NCBI RefSeq assembly: GCF_001676705.1
Contig: NZ_CP016170.1
Coordinates: 1,054,001 to 1,118,000, forward strand
Direction of reading: 5' to 3'
From: Bordetella bronchialis
GTDB taxonomy: Bacteria > Pseudomonadota > Gammaproteobacteria > Burkholderiales > Burkholderiaceae_B
DNA: 64,000 nucleotides
Below the pieces are notes generated by a model, which was not told the origin of the DNA, ran no database searches, and saw nothing but the letters and a program-made list of their open reading frames with translations. This document shows positions 1 to 8,248 of this stretch, in pieces; the stretch's first letter is position 1; each line of letters opens with the position of its first letter. Position numbers and translations under genes: made by a program.

Positions 1-859
1 ACGGCCGACGCCGGTGGTCATCTGTTCGACGCTTACCGAGAAGGGCGCCCGCATTACCGTGGAGGCCCTGGCCGCCGGCGCGGTGTCGGTCGTCACCAAG
101 CCCAGGCTGGGATTGAAGCAGTTCCTGGCGGATAGCGCGGCGGAGCTCATCGCCACGGTGCGGGCGGCGGCCCGGGCGCGGGTGCGCCGCATGCCGCCGG
201 GCGGCGCACCCGCGCCCGTGGTGCCCATGCCGCGGCATAGCGCCGACGCGGTCCTGCCGCCGCCGGACGCGCGTCCCGTGCTGCAGACCACCGAGCGGCT
301 GGTCGCCATCGGTACGTCCACGGGCGGCACCCAGGCGCTGGAGGAAGTGCTGACCGCGCTGCCGCGCGTCTGTCCCGGCCTGGTCATCGTGCAGCACATG
401 CCGGAGAAATTCACCGCCGCCTTCGCCGCGCGGCTGGACGGCATCTGCCAGATCGCCGTGCGGGAAGCGCGGAACAACGACCGCGTGGTGCCGGGCCGCG
501 CGCTGCTCGCGCCCGGTGGCAAGCACATGCTGGTCAAGCGCAGCGGCGCGCAGTATTTCGTCGAGGTGCGCGACGGCCCGCTGGTGAATCGTCACCGGCC
601 GTCGGTGGATGTGCTGTTCCGCTCCGTGGCCCGCCATGGGGGCGCCAACGCCGTGGGCATCATCATGACGGGCATGGGCGACGACGGCGCGGCCGGCCTG
701 CTGGAAATGCGCCAGGCCGGCGCGCGCACCCTGGCGCAGGACGAGGACAGCTGCGTGGTTTTCGGCATGCCCAAGGAAGCCATCAAGCGCGGCGGCGTGG
801 AACGCAGCGTGCCGCTGTCCGCCATCGCCCGCGAGATCCAGGCGGTGGCGCCCCGATGA
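1..859 (+). CDS. cheB: CheB-type protein-glutamate methylesterase (5' end cut by window edge)
   Basis: Chemotaxis adaptation enzyme: removes methyl groups from receptor glutamates. The frame is open from base 2 ([13 protein letters not shown]), so the start and most of the N-terminal receiver domain lie outside the window; only the last receiver strands (about 50 residues) are seen. After a proline-rich linker comes the esterase domain with all three catalytic elements: Ser in VAIGTSTGG, His in IVQHMP, and Asp in [10 protein letters not shown]. It ends at a TGA in front of a convergent dipeptidase gene. It could belong to a chemotaxis or a chemosensory-like cluster to the left; that cannot be told from here. 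Confidence 0.93.
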   Translation, partial: RPTPVVICSTLTEKGARITVEALAAGAVSVVTKPRLGLKQFLADSAAELIATVRAAARARVRRMPPGGAPAPVVPMPRHSADAVLPPPDARPVLQTTERLVAIGTSTGGTQALEEVLTALPRVCPGLVIVQHMPEKFTAAFAARLDGICQIAVREARNNDRVVPGRALLAPGGKHMLVKRSGAQYFVEVRDGPLVNRHRPSVDVLFRSVARHGGANAVGIIMTGMGDDGAAGLLEMRQAGARTLAQDEDSCVVFGMPKEAIKRGGVERSVPLSAIAREIQAVAPR

Positions 860-908
860 TGGACCGGGCGGTATCGCCATGCGGGCGCCGGTACGGGCGG
901 CGGCCGCT

Positions 909-2342
909 TCATGCCGGGGCCAGCGATGCCGCCCATACGCGCGCGTAGTTGCCGCCCAATATCATGCCGGCCTCCTCGCGGGTGAACCCGGCGTCGCGCA
1001 GCGCCTGCGCCAGCAGCGGCAGCTTGCGGTAGCTGTCCAGGACGGATGGGCCCACCAGGCCCAGCATGTCGCTGCCCACGCCCACGTGGCGCACGCCGAC
1101 CGCATCCGCCATGGCGCGTATGCCGCCCGCCATCGCGGCCAGGGTGGGGAAGGTGGCGGCGACCGGCCAGATTCCGATGACGCCGTCCGTGCCGGCCACG
1201 AGCCGCGCGTGCTCGGGCGTGATCGCGCGGCTGTAGCGCGATGGCCGCGCGCCGAGCGCGGTGTGCGAAAGCACCAGCGGGCGCGCCGTCACGGCCGCGG
1301 CGCGCCGCACCAGGTCCGGCGTGCCATGGGCCACGTCCACAACGATGCCCAGCCGGTTGCAGCGGCGGATGACTTCCGCGCCGAAATCCGTCAGGCCGCG
1401 GTGCACGGGCGGCGCCGTCTGGATGTCGCCCAATTCATTGACCCGGTAATGTGTCAGCTGCAGGTGGCGCAGGCCATGGCGGCGCCACGCGTCGTCCAGG
1501 CGGTCCGTATCGCCTTCCAGGAAGTCCGCGCCCTCGGCCGCGACGACCACGGCGCCGCCCGTGGCGCGCGCCCTTGCCAGTTCCCCCGCATCCAGGATGG
1601 GCCGCAGTCCCTCCCGCGCCATCAGGGCATGCAGGCGCTGGAAGGCGGCCTCGCCGCGCGCGGCCATCTCGCCCGGCTCGGGATCGCGGTAGGCGACGAT
1701 GCGGCGGCGGCCGGACGCGGTCTGGACAATGCGATCGACGCTGGAGTCGCTGACGACGGCCATGCAGACGACGTCCATGCCGCCCGCCCGCATGGGGGCG
1801 GCGACGGGCGTGAAAGCGGGCGGCACGGCCGCGCGCCCCAGGTTGATGTGGCCGGCATGGCTGTGTATGTCCACGGTGACCTGGGCGCGCATCCAGGCCA
1901 GCGTGTCCGGTTGGATGGATGCGGCGTCCTTCCCCACGTCCGCCACGGGCGCCGCGCAGGCCGCCAGCCCCGACAGGGCGCCCAAGGCCAGCAGGCGGCG
2001 GCGATTCAGGCTCGCCGCTTCCCAGGGGTCGCGGATGGGGGTCACGGTCGCGCCGCGGATACGGTAGCGCCAGCCGGCGGGATCGCCGGTAAGCGGCTCC
2101 CAGAGGCCTTCGACGCGCACCGGTCCACCTGGCGCGGCGACTTCCGCGCGGGCATGCACTTCCACCGCCATTGCCGCGTGCAGGCCCGCATGGGCCCCGC
2201 AGCAGGGGTTGTCCTCGACCAGCACCAGGGTGTCCGAGGGCTGTCCTGGCGTCGGGAACACCGGGTGGCCGGCAAGCACCACCCGCGTTCCCGGGGCGAC
2301 GTCGCGCGCGGCGGAATAGATCTCGGGCCATCGCAAGCGCAT
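909..2342 (-). CDS. Membrane dipeptidase (peptidase M19 family) with unusual N-terminal domain
   Basis: Zinc dipeptidase of the renal-dipeptidase/M19 family, hydrolysing dipeptides or related small amides. The C-terminal ~330 residues carry the family metal ligands: DIHSH near residue 158, DVAHG, LSHTALGA, GVGSDMLG, and the family ending MILGGNYARVW. The first ~105 residues are not M19; they contain NPCCGAHAG and look like a small separate domain. Between them, residues 112-129 (LNRRRLLALGALSGLAAC) look like a Tat/lipoprotein export signal with a LAAC lipobox, but placed internally. The ATG at 2342 has a strong ribosome site (CAGGAGG, 5 bases away), so the long form is probably translated. 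It lies 102 bases downstream of a Bug-type binding protein on the same strand, suggesting co-transcription. Confidence 0.85.
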   Translation of the reverse strand: MRLRWPEIYSAARDVAPGTRVVLAGHPVFPTPGQPSDTLVLVEDNPCCGAHAGLHAAMAVEVHARAEVAAPGGPVRVEGLWEPLTGDPAGWRYRIRGATVTPIRDPWEAASLNRRRLLALGALSGLAACAAPVADVGKDAASIQPDTLAWMRAQVTVDIHSHAGHINLGRAAVPPAFTPVAAPMRAGGMDVVCMAVVSDSSVDRIVQTASGRRRIVAYRDPEPGEMAARGEAAFQRLHALMAREGLRPILDAGELARARATGGAVVVAAEGADFLEGDTDRLDDAWRRHGLRHLQLTHYRVNELGDIQTAPPVHRGLTDFGAEVIRRCNRLGIVVDVAHGTPDLVRRAAAVTARPLVLSHTALGARPSRYSRAITPEHARLVAGTDGVIGIWPVAATFPTLAAMAGGIRAMADAVGVRHVGVGSDMLGLVGPSVLDSYRKLPLLAQALRDAGFTREEAGMILGGNYARVWAASLAPA

Positions 2343-2444
2343 GGCGCCTCCTGGAGCGATCGTGGATTGCGCGCCATGATGCGCCTCCAGGCTGTCGATG
2401 CGCTGACTTGCCGCCGAAACGCCGGCGCCGGCGATGGCGCCCGC

Positions 2445-3422
2445 CTACTCGACGGAGATATTCCGGTCGCGCGCCACCTGCTTCCAGGTGGCGGCATCGC
2501 GCTTGACCAGGTCGGCGAACTGCGCCACGGACAGCTCCGAGGGCACGGCGCTTTCGGCGGCGAACATGTCGCGCATCCTGGGTTCGGCCACCACGGCGCG
2601 GATCTCGCTGTTCAGCTTTTGCACCATGGCCTGGGGCAGGCCGGCGGGGCCGAGCACGCCCCACCAGAGCTGCACGGCGTAGCCCGGCACCGTATCGCTG
2701 GCGGCGGGCAGGTCGGGGTAGAACGGCGAGCGCTGCGGCGAGGTCACGGCCAGTACCCGCACGCGGTCGCTTTTCAGCATGGCGGATATCGATGCGAAGC
2801 TGGCGACGATCATGTCCACCCGTTCGGCGGCCAGGTCGTTCATCGCCGGCGACATGCCCTTGTAGGGGACGTGCATGAAAGAGACCTTGGCCATGCCGGC
2901 CAGGATTTCGCTGGCCATCTGGTTGACCGAGCCGATGCCGGCGCTGCCGTAGCTCAGCTTGCCGGGCTGGGCGCGCGCGGCGTCCAGCAGGCTGGCCAGG
3001 CTGTCGTACTTCGACGCCTTGCCCACCGTGATGGCCATGGGGCTGGAGGCCAGCATGGCGATGGGGCTGAAATCCTTGACCACGTCGTACTGCAGCTTGG
3101 GCTGCACCGCGGCATTGGTGGTGAAGGTGGACGAGCTGAGCATCAGCACCGATCCATCCTTGGGCGCGCGCGCCACATAATCCGCGCCGATGGACCCGCC
3201 CGCGCCCGGGCGGTTCTCCACGATGACGGAGTTATGCAGACGCGCCGACAGCCGTTCCGCCAGCACGCGCGCGAATACGTCGTTGCTGCCACCCGGGGGG
3301 AATGGCACGACCATGGTCATGACCTTGGGAAAGGCCGGCTCCGCCTGGGCATGGGCGACCAGGGGGGAAGCGGCCAGCAGGCCGCACGCCAGCATTCCAG
3401 CCAGCAACGCTTTGCGGTTCAT
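2445..3422 (-). CDS. Bug/TctC-type tricarboxylate transporter substrate-binding protein
   Basis: Periplasmic solute receptor of the Bug family (tripartite tricarboxylate transporter TctC), 325 residues, the usual length. A classic signal peptide (residues 1-26, ending AHAQA) precedes the mature protein. Family landmarks are VVPFPPGGSNDVFAR near the start, VENRPGAGGSIGADYVA, and HVPYKGMSPAMNDL in the middle. The start at 3422 has GGAG 8 bases upstream. No TctA/TctB membrane subunits are nearby, as is usual for the many orphan Bug genes of Bordetella relatives. The downstream gene is an M19 dipeptidase. The ligand cannot be predicted from sequence; a small carboxylate or amide is likely. Confidence 0.94.
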   Translation of the reverse strand: MNRKALLAGMLACGLLAASPLVAHAQAEPAFPKVMTMVVPFPPGGSNDVFARVLAERLSARLHNSVIVENRPGAGGSIGADYVARAPKDGSVLMLSSSTFTTNAAVQPKLQYDVVKDFSPIAMLASSPMAITVGKASKYDSLASLLDAARAQPGKLSYGSAGIGSVNQMASEILAGMAKVSFMHVPYKGMSPAMNDLAAERVDMIVASFASISAMLKSDRVRVLAVTSPQRSPFYPDLPAASDTVPGYAVQLWWGVLGPAGLPQAMVQKLNSEIRAVVAEPRMRDMFAAESAVPSELSVAQFADLVKRDAATWKQVARDRNISVE

Positions 3423-3561
3423 GGGCGAGTCTCCGTAGTATGCGGGCCGTCATGGCGGCGCCGTCGGGGGATGTGCCATCGATACTAGGGCCTGGGCCCT
3501 TCGATGGCAATCCGCGGTCGCGCCGGAGAGGCCCGCGCAAACGGTCGAAGCCCGGACTCCG

Positions 3562-4638
3562 CTAGAACCCCAGGGCGATCGCCAACCCGCCGGCCGCCAG
3601 GCCCGTGACGACCACGCCGGCGAACACCGTGGCCAGTTCCACGGGGCGGAAGGACCGGGCCAGCATCGCCAGCGAGGGCAGGCTGATGGGCGGCAGGGTC
3701 ATGATGAGCGCCGCGGCCGGCCCCGCGGCCATGCCCAGCGACAGCATGGCCTGGACAATGGGCACTTCGCCCGCGGTGGGGATGACGAACAGCGCGCCGG
3801 CCACCGCCAGGCCGGCGATCCACCACAGGTGGTTGTCGACGTCGGCGCCGATGTGCGGAAACAGCCAGGCGCGCGCCGCGCCCAGCGCGAGAACCAGCAC
3901 GATGTACTCGGGCACCAGCCGCAGCGTCATGCGCGCGAAAATCGCCGCCCAGCGCTTGAAGGGATGCATCGCGTCGCCGGCGTCCGGGGATTGCGCATGC
4001 AAGGCCTGCACGGGTCCGGTGTCCACCATGCGTCCCGACGCGGCGCTCATGCGGTTCAGCAGCCATCCCAGTCCGAACACCATGACGACGCCCAGGGCCA
4101 GCCGCAGCGCCGACCATTGCCAGCCCAGCACGAAGCCCATGAACACCAGCGTGGCGGGATTGAGCACCGAATTCCCCAGCCAGAAGGCCACCGCGCTGCC
4201 CGGCGCCGCCTGGCATTTGCGCAGGCCGGCCACCACGGGGGCGGCGCAACAGGTGCACATCATGCCCGGCAGCGACAGCAGGCCGCCGGCCACGACGCTG
4301 CCCAGTCCGGTGCCGCCCAGCGCGCCGGCGATCCAGCGGCCCGGCAGCAGCGCCTGGACCGCGGAGCCCAGCAGCAGGCCCAGCACCATGGCTTGCCAGA
4401 TCGCCTTGCCGTAGGCCAGCGCGTAGCCGACCGCGGCGTCCAGCGAAGGCGGCGGCGCGCTGTCGGCGGTGCCCATCAAAATGGAGGTGCCGATGGAGTG
4501 GCTGTCCGCCGCGGCCCAGGCGCGGTGGTAATAGGGAAACCACTTCACGTAGAACAGGCCCACCACGGCGATCGCCAGGAAAACGGCAAGGCCCAGGACG
4601 GGGTTGAAGGAGCGTCGTGCGTCGAGCGCGGTTTTCAT
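3562..4638 (-). CDS. DUF318/UPF0718-type permease (YraQ/ArsP-like)
   Basis: Polytopic inner-membrane permease of the DUF318 family, probably moving an anion or a metalloid or organo-metalloid compound. It has eight or so hydrophobic segments in two halves. The first half carries LPGMMCTCCAAPVVAGL and FWLGNSVLNPATLVF, and the second repeats the pattern with IPTAGEVPIVQAML. The cysteine cluster CTCC is the family signature thought to contact substrate. An in-frame ATG at 4716 would add 26 residues, but neither start has a clear ribosome site; 4638 begins MKTALDARRSFNP just ahead of the first membrane helix. Divergent from a small Cys-rich gene at 4795, with which it may share a promoter. Confidence 0.85.
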   Translation of the reverse strand: MKTALDARRSFNPVLGLAVFLAIAVVGLFYVKWFPYYHRAWAAADSHSIGTSILMGTADSAPPPSLDAAVGYALAYGKAIWQAMVLGLLLGSAVQALLPGRWIAGALGGTGLGSVVAGGLLSLPGMMCTCCAAPVVAGLRKCQAAPGSAVAFWLGNSVLNPATLVFMGFVLGWQWSALRLALGVVMVFGLGWLLNRMSAASGRMVDTGPVQALHAQSPDAGDAMHPFKRWAAIFARMTLRLVPEYIVLVLALGAARAWLFPHIGADVDNHLWWIAGLAVAGALFVIPTAGEVPIVQAMLSLGMAAGPAAALIMTLPPISLPSLAMLARSFRPVELATVFAGVVVTGLAAGGLAIALGF

Positions 4639-4794
4639 GATGGCGGTGTCGGTGGAATCGTAGGCGGCGGCGTCTCGCGATGCGGTGGCGCCGCCCATGG
4701 GCAAGGCGGGCGCCATTTTACGGCGGCGGCGCGCGGCGCGCCGGGGACGGATGCAAACGATTTATCATGTCGTCGCCAAGACCCGTTGCCCGTC

Positions 4795-5196
4795 ATGAAT
4801 CTGCCGTTTCCCATCCGCGAAGAATGCCCGCCCGGCGCTTGTGTGTGCGAGCGCGAGCGCCTGCTGTGCGATCCGCACGGCGACCTGCGCGTGCTGCAGC
4901 TGACCAAGCAGGAAGAAAAGCGTCTCATCGCGCGGATCGAGGCCGTGCGCGATCTTGCCGACCTGCGCCATGTGGAAGGCCGCATCCATGCGCAGCTGGG
5001 CATCCGGCTGCATATCTCTCCCGGTCCCAACGAAGTGCGGACCGTGCGGGGCTTCGACATCCATCTGGAAGATTGCCCCGGCCTGTGCCGCCTGACGCGG
5101 AAAAGCATACCGGCGGCCGTGCGCCGCTGCCTGGATGCGCGGCCCGATATCGCGTACGAAATCCTTAACTCACACGACCTGCTGCGCGACGCCTGA
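4795..5196 (+). CDS. Small conserved-looking protein with cysteine motifs, function unknown
   Basis: A 133-residue soluble protein not assigned to a family here. The N-terminus contains ECPPGACVCERERLLCDP, and near residue 90 there is EDCPGLCRLTRKS, so it has six or so cysteines in CxC/CxxxC arrangements that could bind a metal or a cluster. The middle is charged and probably helical (QLTKQEEKRLIARIEAVRDL). The ATG at 4795 is chosen because the Cys-rich N-terminus begins just after it; the frame is open further upstream but only as antisense to the permease. Its last 27 bases overlap the end of convergent yrbL. Divergence from the CTCC permease suggests, without proving, a functional link. 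Confidence 0.7.
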   Translation: MNLPFPIREECPPGACVCERERLLCDPHGDLRVLQLTKQEEKRLIARIEAVRDLADLRHVEGRIHAQLGIRLHISPGPNEVRTVRGFDIHLEDCPGLCRLTRKSIPAAVRRCLDARPDIAYEILNSHDLLRDA

Positions 5197-5850
5197 GGGC
5201 CGCTTGGGCACCCATAGCTTGCTGGAGCGGTCCCGCAGCAGGCGCAGGAATTTGTCGCGGAACACGGCGGCCTTCTGGCGCGCGGTCATGCGTTCCAGCG
5301 GCTCGAACGCGCAGCGCGCCCAATACTTCAGGTCCAGGTTGCGCGTGCCCAGTCCATCGACGAAGACCAGGCAGGGCCGCCCGGTCGCGGGCGAACTGCG
5401 CACCATGACGTTGTGAATGCCGGGGTCGGCCAACATGACGCCGTTGCGCGCCAGCCATTCACAGGCCTCGTGCACCATGGCTTCGGCTTGCGCTTCGCCT
5501 ACCATGCCGCTGCGCAAGGCCTGCGGCAAGGTCGGACAGGTCGTGCCGTCCGGTTGCCGGACCAGATCGACGACCAGGCCCGGACCGCGGTCGGTCGGCA
5601 CCATGCCGTACACGCGGGGCACGTGGGGGCTGGATATGTTGCGGCGCTGCAGGTGGGCGCCGTAGTGCAGGTCGATATCGTTCTGGGCGCGCCCATGATT
5701 CGGCTGGGCCACCTTGACGCACAGCGTGTCGTCCAGCGGGTGGCGCCAGACGTCGCGATCGTGCCCGGCGCCGATCTTTACCGATAGAACCAGTTCTACA
5801 TCGCGTGTGGAGGCAAGCTCCGGCGCGATGTCCAGCGGTAGGGTGCTCAT
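5170..5850 (-). CDS. yrbL: YrbL-family protein (PhoP regulatory network protein)
   Basis: A 226-residue YrbL-like protein. The family has a degenerate protein-kinase-like fold and was named from its PhoP control in enterics; its biochemical role is not settled. Recognisable segments are KIGAGHDRDVWRHP (glycine-loop-like), LCVKVAQPNHGRAQNDID (Lys as in an ATP lysine), and LADPGIHNVMV (catalytic-loop-like D..N). The ATG at 5850 is the first possible start, because an in-frame TGA lies a few codons upstream; no Shine-Dalgarno is visible. Directly upstream are two TTGTCAT heptamers 11 bases apart, the spacing used by OmpR/PhoP-type regulators. Confidence 0.88.
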   Translation of the reverse strand: MSTLPLDIAPELASTRDVELVLSVKIGAGHDRDVWRHPLDDTLCVKVAQPNHGRAQNDIDLHYGAHLQRRNISSPHVPRVYGMVPTDRGPGLVVDLVRQPDGTTCPTLPQALRSGMVGEAQAEAMVHEACEWLARNGVMLADPGIHNVMVRSSPATGRPCLVFVDGLGTRNLDLKYWARCAFEPLERMTARQKAAVFRDKFLRLLRDRSSKLWVPKRPSGVAQQVV

Positions 5851-5859
5851 GCTGCGTTG

Positions 5860-5877
5860 TTGTCATCGTTTTGTCAT
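5860..5877 (-). promoter_or_regulatory. Direct heptamer repeat upstream of yrbL
   Basis: TTGTCAT occurs at 5860-5866 and 5871-5877 (plus-strand reading), an exact 7-base repeat with an 11-base period. This is one helical turn, the arrangement recognised by OmpR/PhoB/PhoP-family response regulators. It lies 10-27 bases upstream of the yrbL start codon, close enough to act as an operator or to sit in a very short leader. A further related TGTGACAACAA lies at about 5907-5917. No regulator gene is adjacent. Confidence 0.45.
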
Positions 5878-5956
5878 GTAGGAGGATTCTGAAATGCCTC
5901 CGCCGATGTGACAACAATTTGCAGTTCTCATCGTCGCGTGACGGCAACGAAATTGT

Positions 5957-7333
5957 TCAGCAGTCTGTCAGAAATGCCGCGCCGCCGCCGGGATCGCCGC
6001 GACCGGTGTCCGGTTTCCCGGTATCTGTGACATGCGCCCGGGTCTCCAGGCCGAAGACGCTGCGGCCGCCGTAGTCGGGCGAATCGCGCCGTTCCGCTTC
6101 GACCAGATCCGCCAGCGCCGGCCCCCGCGCGTCGCGTTCCAGGCGGCGCGCCTGGCGGTCCAGGCGCTTCAGGGCATCCAGTTTTTCCTCGTTGCCCAGC
6201 CTGGCCTGGCTGACCGCCGTTTTCATCACGTCTATCGTGCGGTCATAGACATCCACGGGAACCGGGTAGGGATGCCGGTCCTTGCCGCCGTGCGCCATCG
6301 AAAACCGCGCCGGATCGCTGAAGCGGCAGGGCGCGCCATGGACGACTTCCGCCACCAGCGCGAGCGAACGCACGGTGCGCGCGCCCACGCCGGGCACCAT
6401 CAGCAGGTCCGCGAAGTCCTTGGGGCCGCATTCGGCGGCCGCCGCCAGGGCGCCGTGCAGGCGGCGCAGATTCACGTCCTTCGGCCGCACGTCGTGATGC
6501 GCCGGCATGGCCAGGTGGGGCAGGTCCAGCGCCAGCTGGCCCTGCCGCGGCGCGCCCGCATCGCCGGCGGCGACGGCCGGGTGCGATGCCGCCGGCACCG
6601 CGTCGCCGCCATACAGGTCCGGCCGGGACGCGGCCAGCGCGCCTGCTTCCGCGACGATGAAGTCGGGCCCCTGTTCGCGCAGCAGGACCAGCTGTCCCTG
6701 CCGCGACGCGGCCGCCCGACGGTCCGTCAGGTTGACGATGCGCCCCTGGTTGGGGCCATCGATGGCGCGGTGCGGCGCGTCGACGAAGCTGCGCAGGTCT
6801 TCGGACAGCCAGTGGTAGCGGCGCGCCAGCCGGCTGTCGCCATTCATCCCCTGCTGCACCACGGTCCATTTGCCGTCGTCGGTGACGATGAAGCCATGCA
6901 GGTACAGGTCGAAGCCGTCCTGCACCGCCGCGCTGTCCACCTTGGCCACCAATCGGCTGGCCCGCGCCAGCGCATCGCCGTCCACGCCCACGCGCTCGCC
7001 CACCTGCAGGAGCTCCTGCGGCGTGCGGCGCGAGTGATTGCCGCGCCCGCCGCAGACATGGATGCCCAATTCGCCGGACAAGGGGCCCAGTCCGCGCTTG
7101 AGCGCGCCGATCACGCTGGTGGTGATGCCGGAGGAATGCCAATCCATGCCCATGACGGCGCCGAAGGACTGGAACCAGAAAGGATGGGCCAGGCGGCGCA
7201 GGAATTCGTCGCGGCCGTAGTGATGCACGATGGCCTGGGCGATCACCGCGCCCAGGCGCGACATGCGCGCGCCCAGCCACGCGGGCACGCGTCCGCCATG
7301 CAAGGGCAGATCCGCGCTGCCGGCTCGCCGCAT
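5957..7333 (-). CDS. DUF763 domain-containing protein
   Basis: A 458-residue DUF763 protein, a family found in archaea and scattered bacteria with no established activity. The start at 7333 gives the family N-terminus MRRAGSADLPLHGGRVP; the frame is open upstream but without family sequence. Conserved blocks include FQSFGAVMGMDWHSSGITT, HVCGGRGNHSRRTP, QQGMNGDSRLARRYHWLS, and a C-terminal MVPGVGARTVRSLALVAEV that resembles a helix-hairpin-helix DNA-binding turn. It follows yoaK-like gene 7347-8099 by only 13 bases on the same strand, so the two are probably co-transcribed. A DNA-related function has been guessed for the family because of the HhH-like motif, but this is not established. Confidence 0.86.
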   Translation of the reverse strand: MRRAGSADLPLHGGRVPAWLGARMSRLGAVIAQAIVHHYGRDEFLRRLAHPFWFQSFGAVMGMDWHSSGITTSVIGALKRGLGPLSGELGIHVCGGRGNHSRRTPQELLQVGERVGVDGDALARASRLVAKVDSAAVQDGFDLYLHGFIVTDDGKWTVVQQGMNGDSRLARRYHWLSEDLRSFVDAPHRAIDGPNQGRIVNLTDRRAAASRQGQLVLLREQGPDFIVAEAGALAASRPDLYGGDAVPAASHPAVAAGDAGAPRQGQLALDLPHLAMPAHHDVRPKDVNLRRLHGALAAAAECGPKDFADLLMVPGVGARTVRSLALVAEVVHGAPCRFSDPARFSMAHGGKDRHPYPVPVDVYDRTIDVMKTAVSQARLGNEEKLDALKRLDRQARRLERDARGPALADLVEAERRDSPDYGGRSVFGLETRAHVTDTGKPDTGRGDPGGGAAFLTDC

Positions 7334-7346
7334 GTCGCGCCGGTCC

Positions 7347-8099
7347 CTAGAATCGCCGGCCCAGCGCGGCCAGGTCGTCGAATACCGGAACGATGGCAAG
7401 CACGATCAGCAGCGTGGCCAGCGGCACCGTCGCGACGAAGCCCATATGCTTGAATCCCAGCGCGCCGGTCACGCCGCCCAGCAGGAACATGCCCAGCAGC
7501 GATGCCAGCAGCCGCAGGCGCGGCCGGTTGGCCATCACCTTGGCGTCCGGCGCGCCGCCCTGGACATTCCAGTAGAACAGCTTGCCGATCTCGATGCCGA
7601 TATCGGTCGCCACGCCTGTCATGTGCGTGGTGCGTATCTCGGACTTGGAAATCTTGGTGATGATGGCGTTTTGCAAACCCATGATGAAGCACAGCAGGCC
7701 GACGGTGGCCGGCACGAAGAACATGCGATGCTCGGCGAGCTGCGTGCCCAGCAGGCCGAATACCAGCAGCAGCGCGGCCTCCAGCATCAGCGGCATGGCG
7801 TATTCGCTCTGCGCGCCGCGCCGCCGGCCCCAGTTGATCAGGATGGCCGAAACCGCGGCCCCGGTCATGAAGGCCAGCAGCGAGCACAAGCCCGCGGTGA
7901 CCAGCACGGCGTTGCCCAGCACGGCGTGGTCGGCCAGCGCCGATACGATGCCGGTCATGTGAGAGGTGTACTGGCCCACCGCCAGGAAGCCGCCCGCGTT
8001 CGCGGCCCCGGCGACGAAGGCCAGGGAGCGTCCCAGCCGGCGGTTGTTCTCGGTGGTGCGTCCGGGGCTGGTCAACGCGCGAAGATAGTGCACAGGCAT
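7347..8099 (-). CDS. YoaK-family (DUF1275) inner-membrane protein
   Basis: A 250-residue membrane protein of the DUF1275/YoaK family with about six hydrophobic segments and the family motif AANAGGFLAVGQYTSHMTG near residue 35. This is followed later by GLQNAIITKISKSEIRTTHMTGVATDIG, which repeats the SHMTG-type signature. Function is unknown; a transport role is often suggested. The chosen start gives MPVHYLRALTSPGR, the usual N-terminus in relatives; an ATG at 8135 would add 12 residues and neither has a clear ribosome site. Probably first gene of a two-gene unit with the DUF763 gene. Confidence 0.86.
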   Translation of the reverse strand: MPVHYLRALTSPGRTTENNRRLGRSLAFVAGAANAGGFLAVGQYTSHMTGIVSALADHAVLGNAVLVTAGLCSLLAFMTGAAVSAILINWGRRRGAQSEYAMPLMLEAALLLVFGLLGTQLAEHRMFFVPATVGLLCFIMGLQNAIITKISKSEIRTTHMTGVATDIGIEIGKLFYWNVQGGAPDAKVMANRPRLRLLASLLGMFLLGGVTGALGFKHMGFVATVPLATLLIVLAIVPVFDDLAALGRRF

Positions 8100-8248
8100 G
8101 GCGGGCGGTACGGGGCGATGCGCCTGGACGGCCATTAGGGGGAAATGCGCCGCTTGCCCGCCATGGCGGGAGACAGCCGCGCGGCCATTCTACCGCGCCG
8201 GCCCCGTGCTTACTCGCGCGCCGCAAGGCCGAGCCGTTCCCGCCCGAA

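Noticed and set aside
879..3488. A very long open frame on the plus strand (869 codons) antisense to the M19 and Bug genes
   Set aside because: Composition is Arg/His/Gly/Ala-rich with no motif, and the opposite strand holds two well-recognised genes with ribosome sites; it is a GC-bias shadow.
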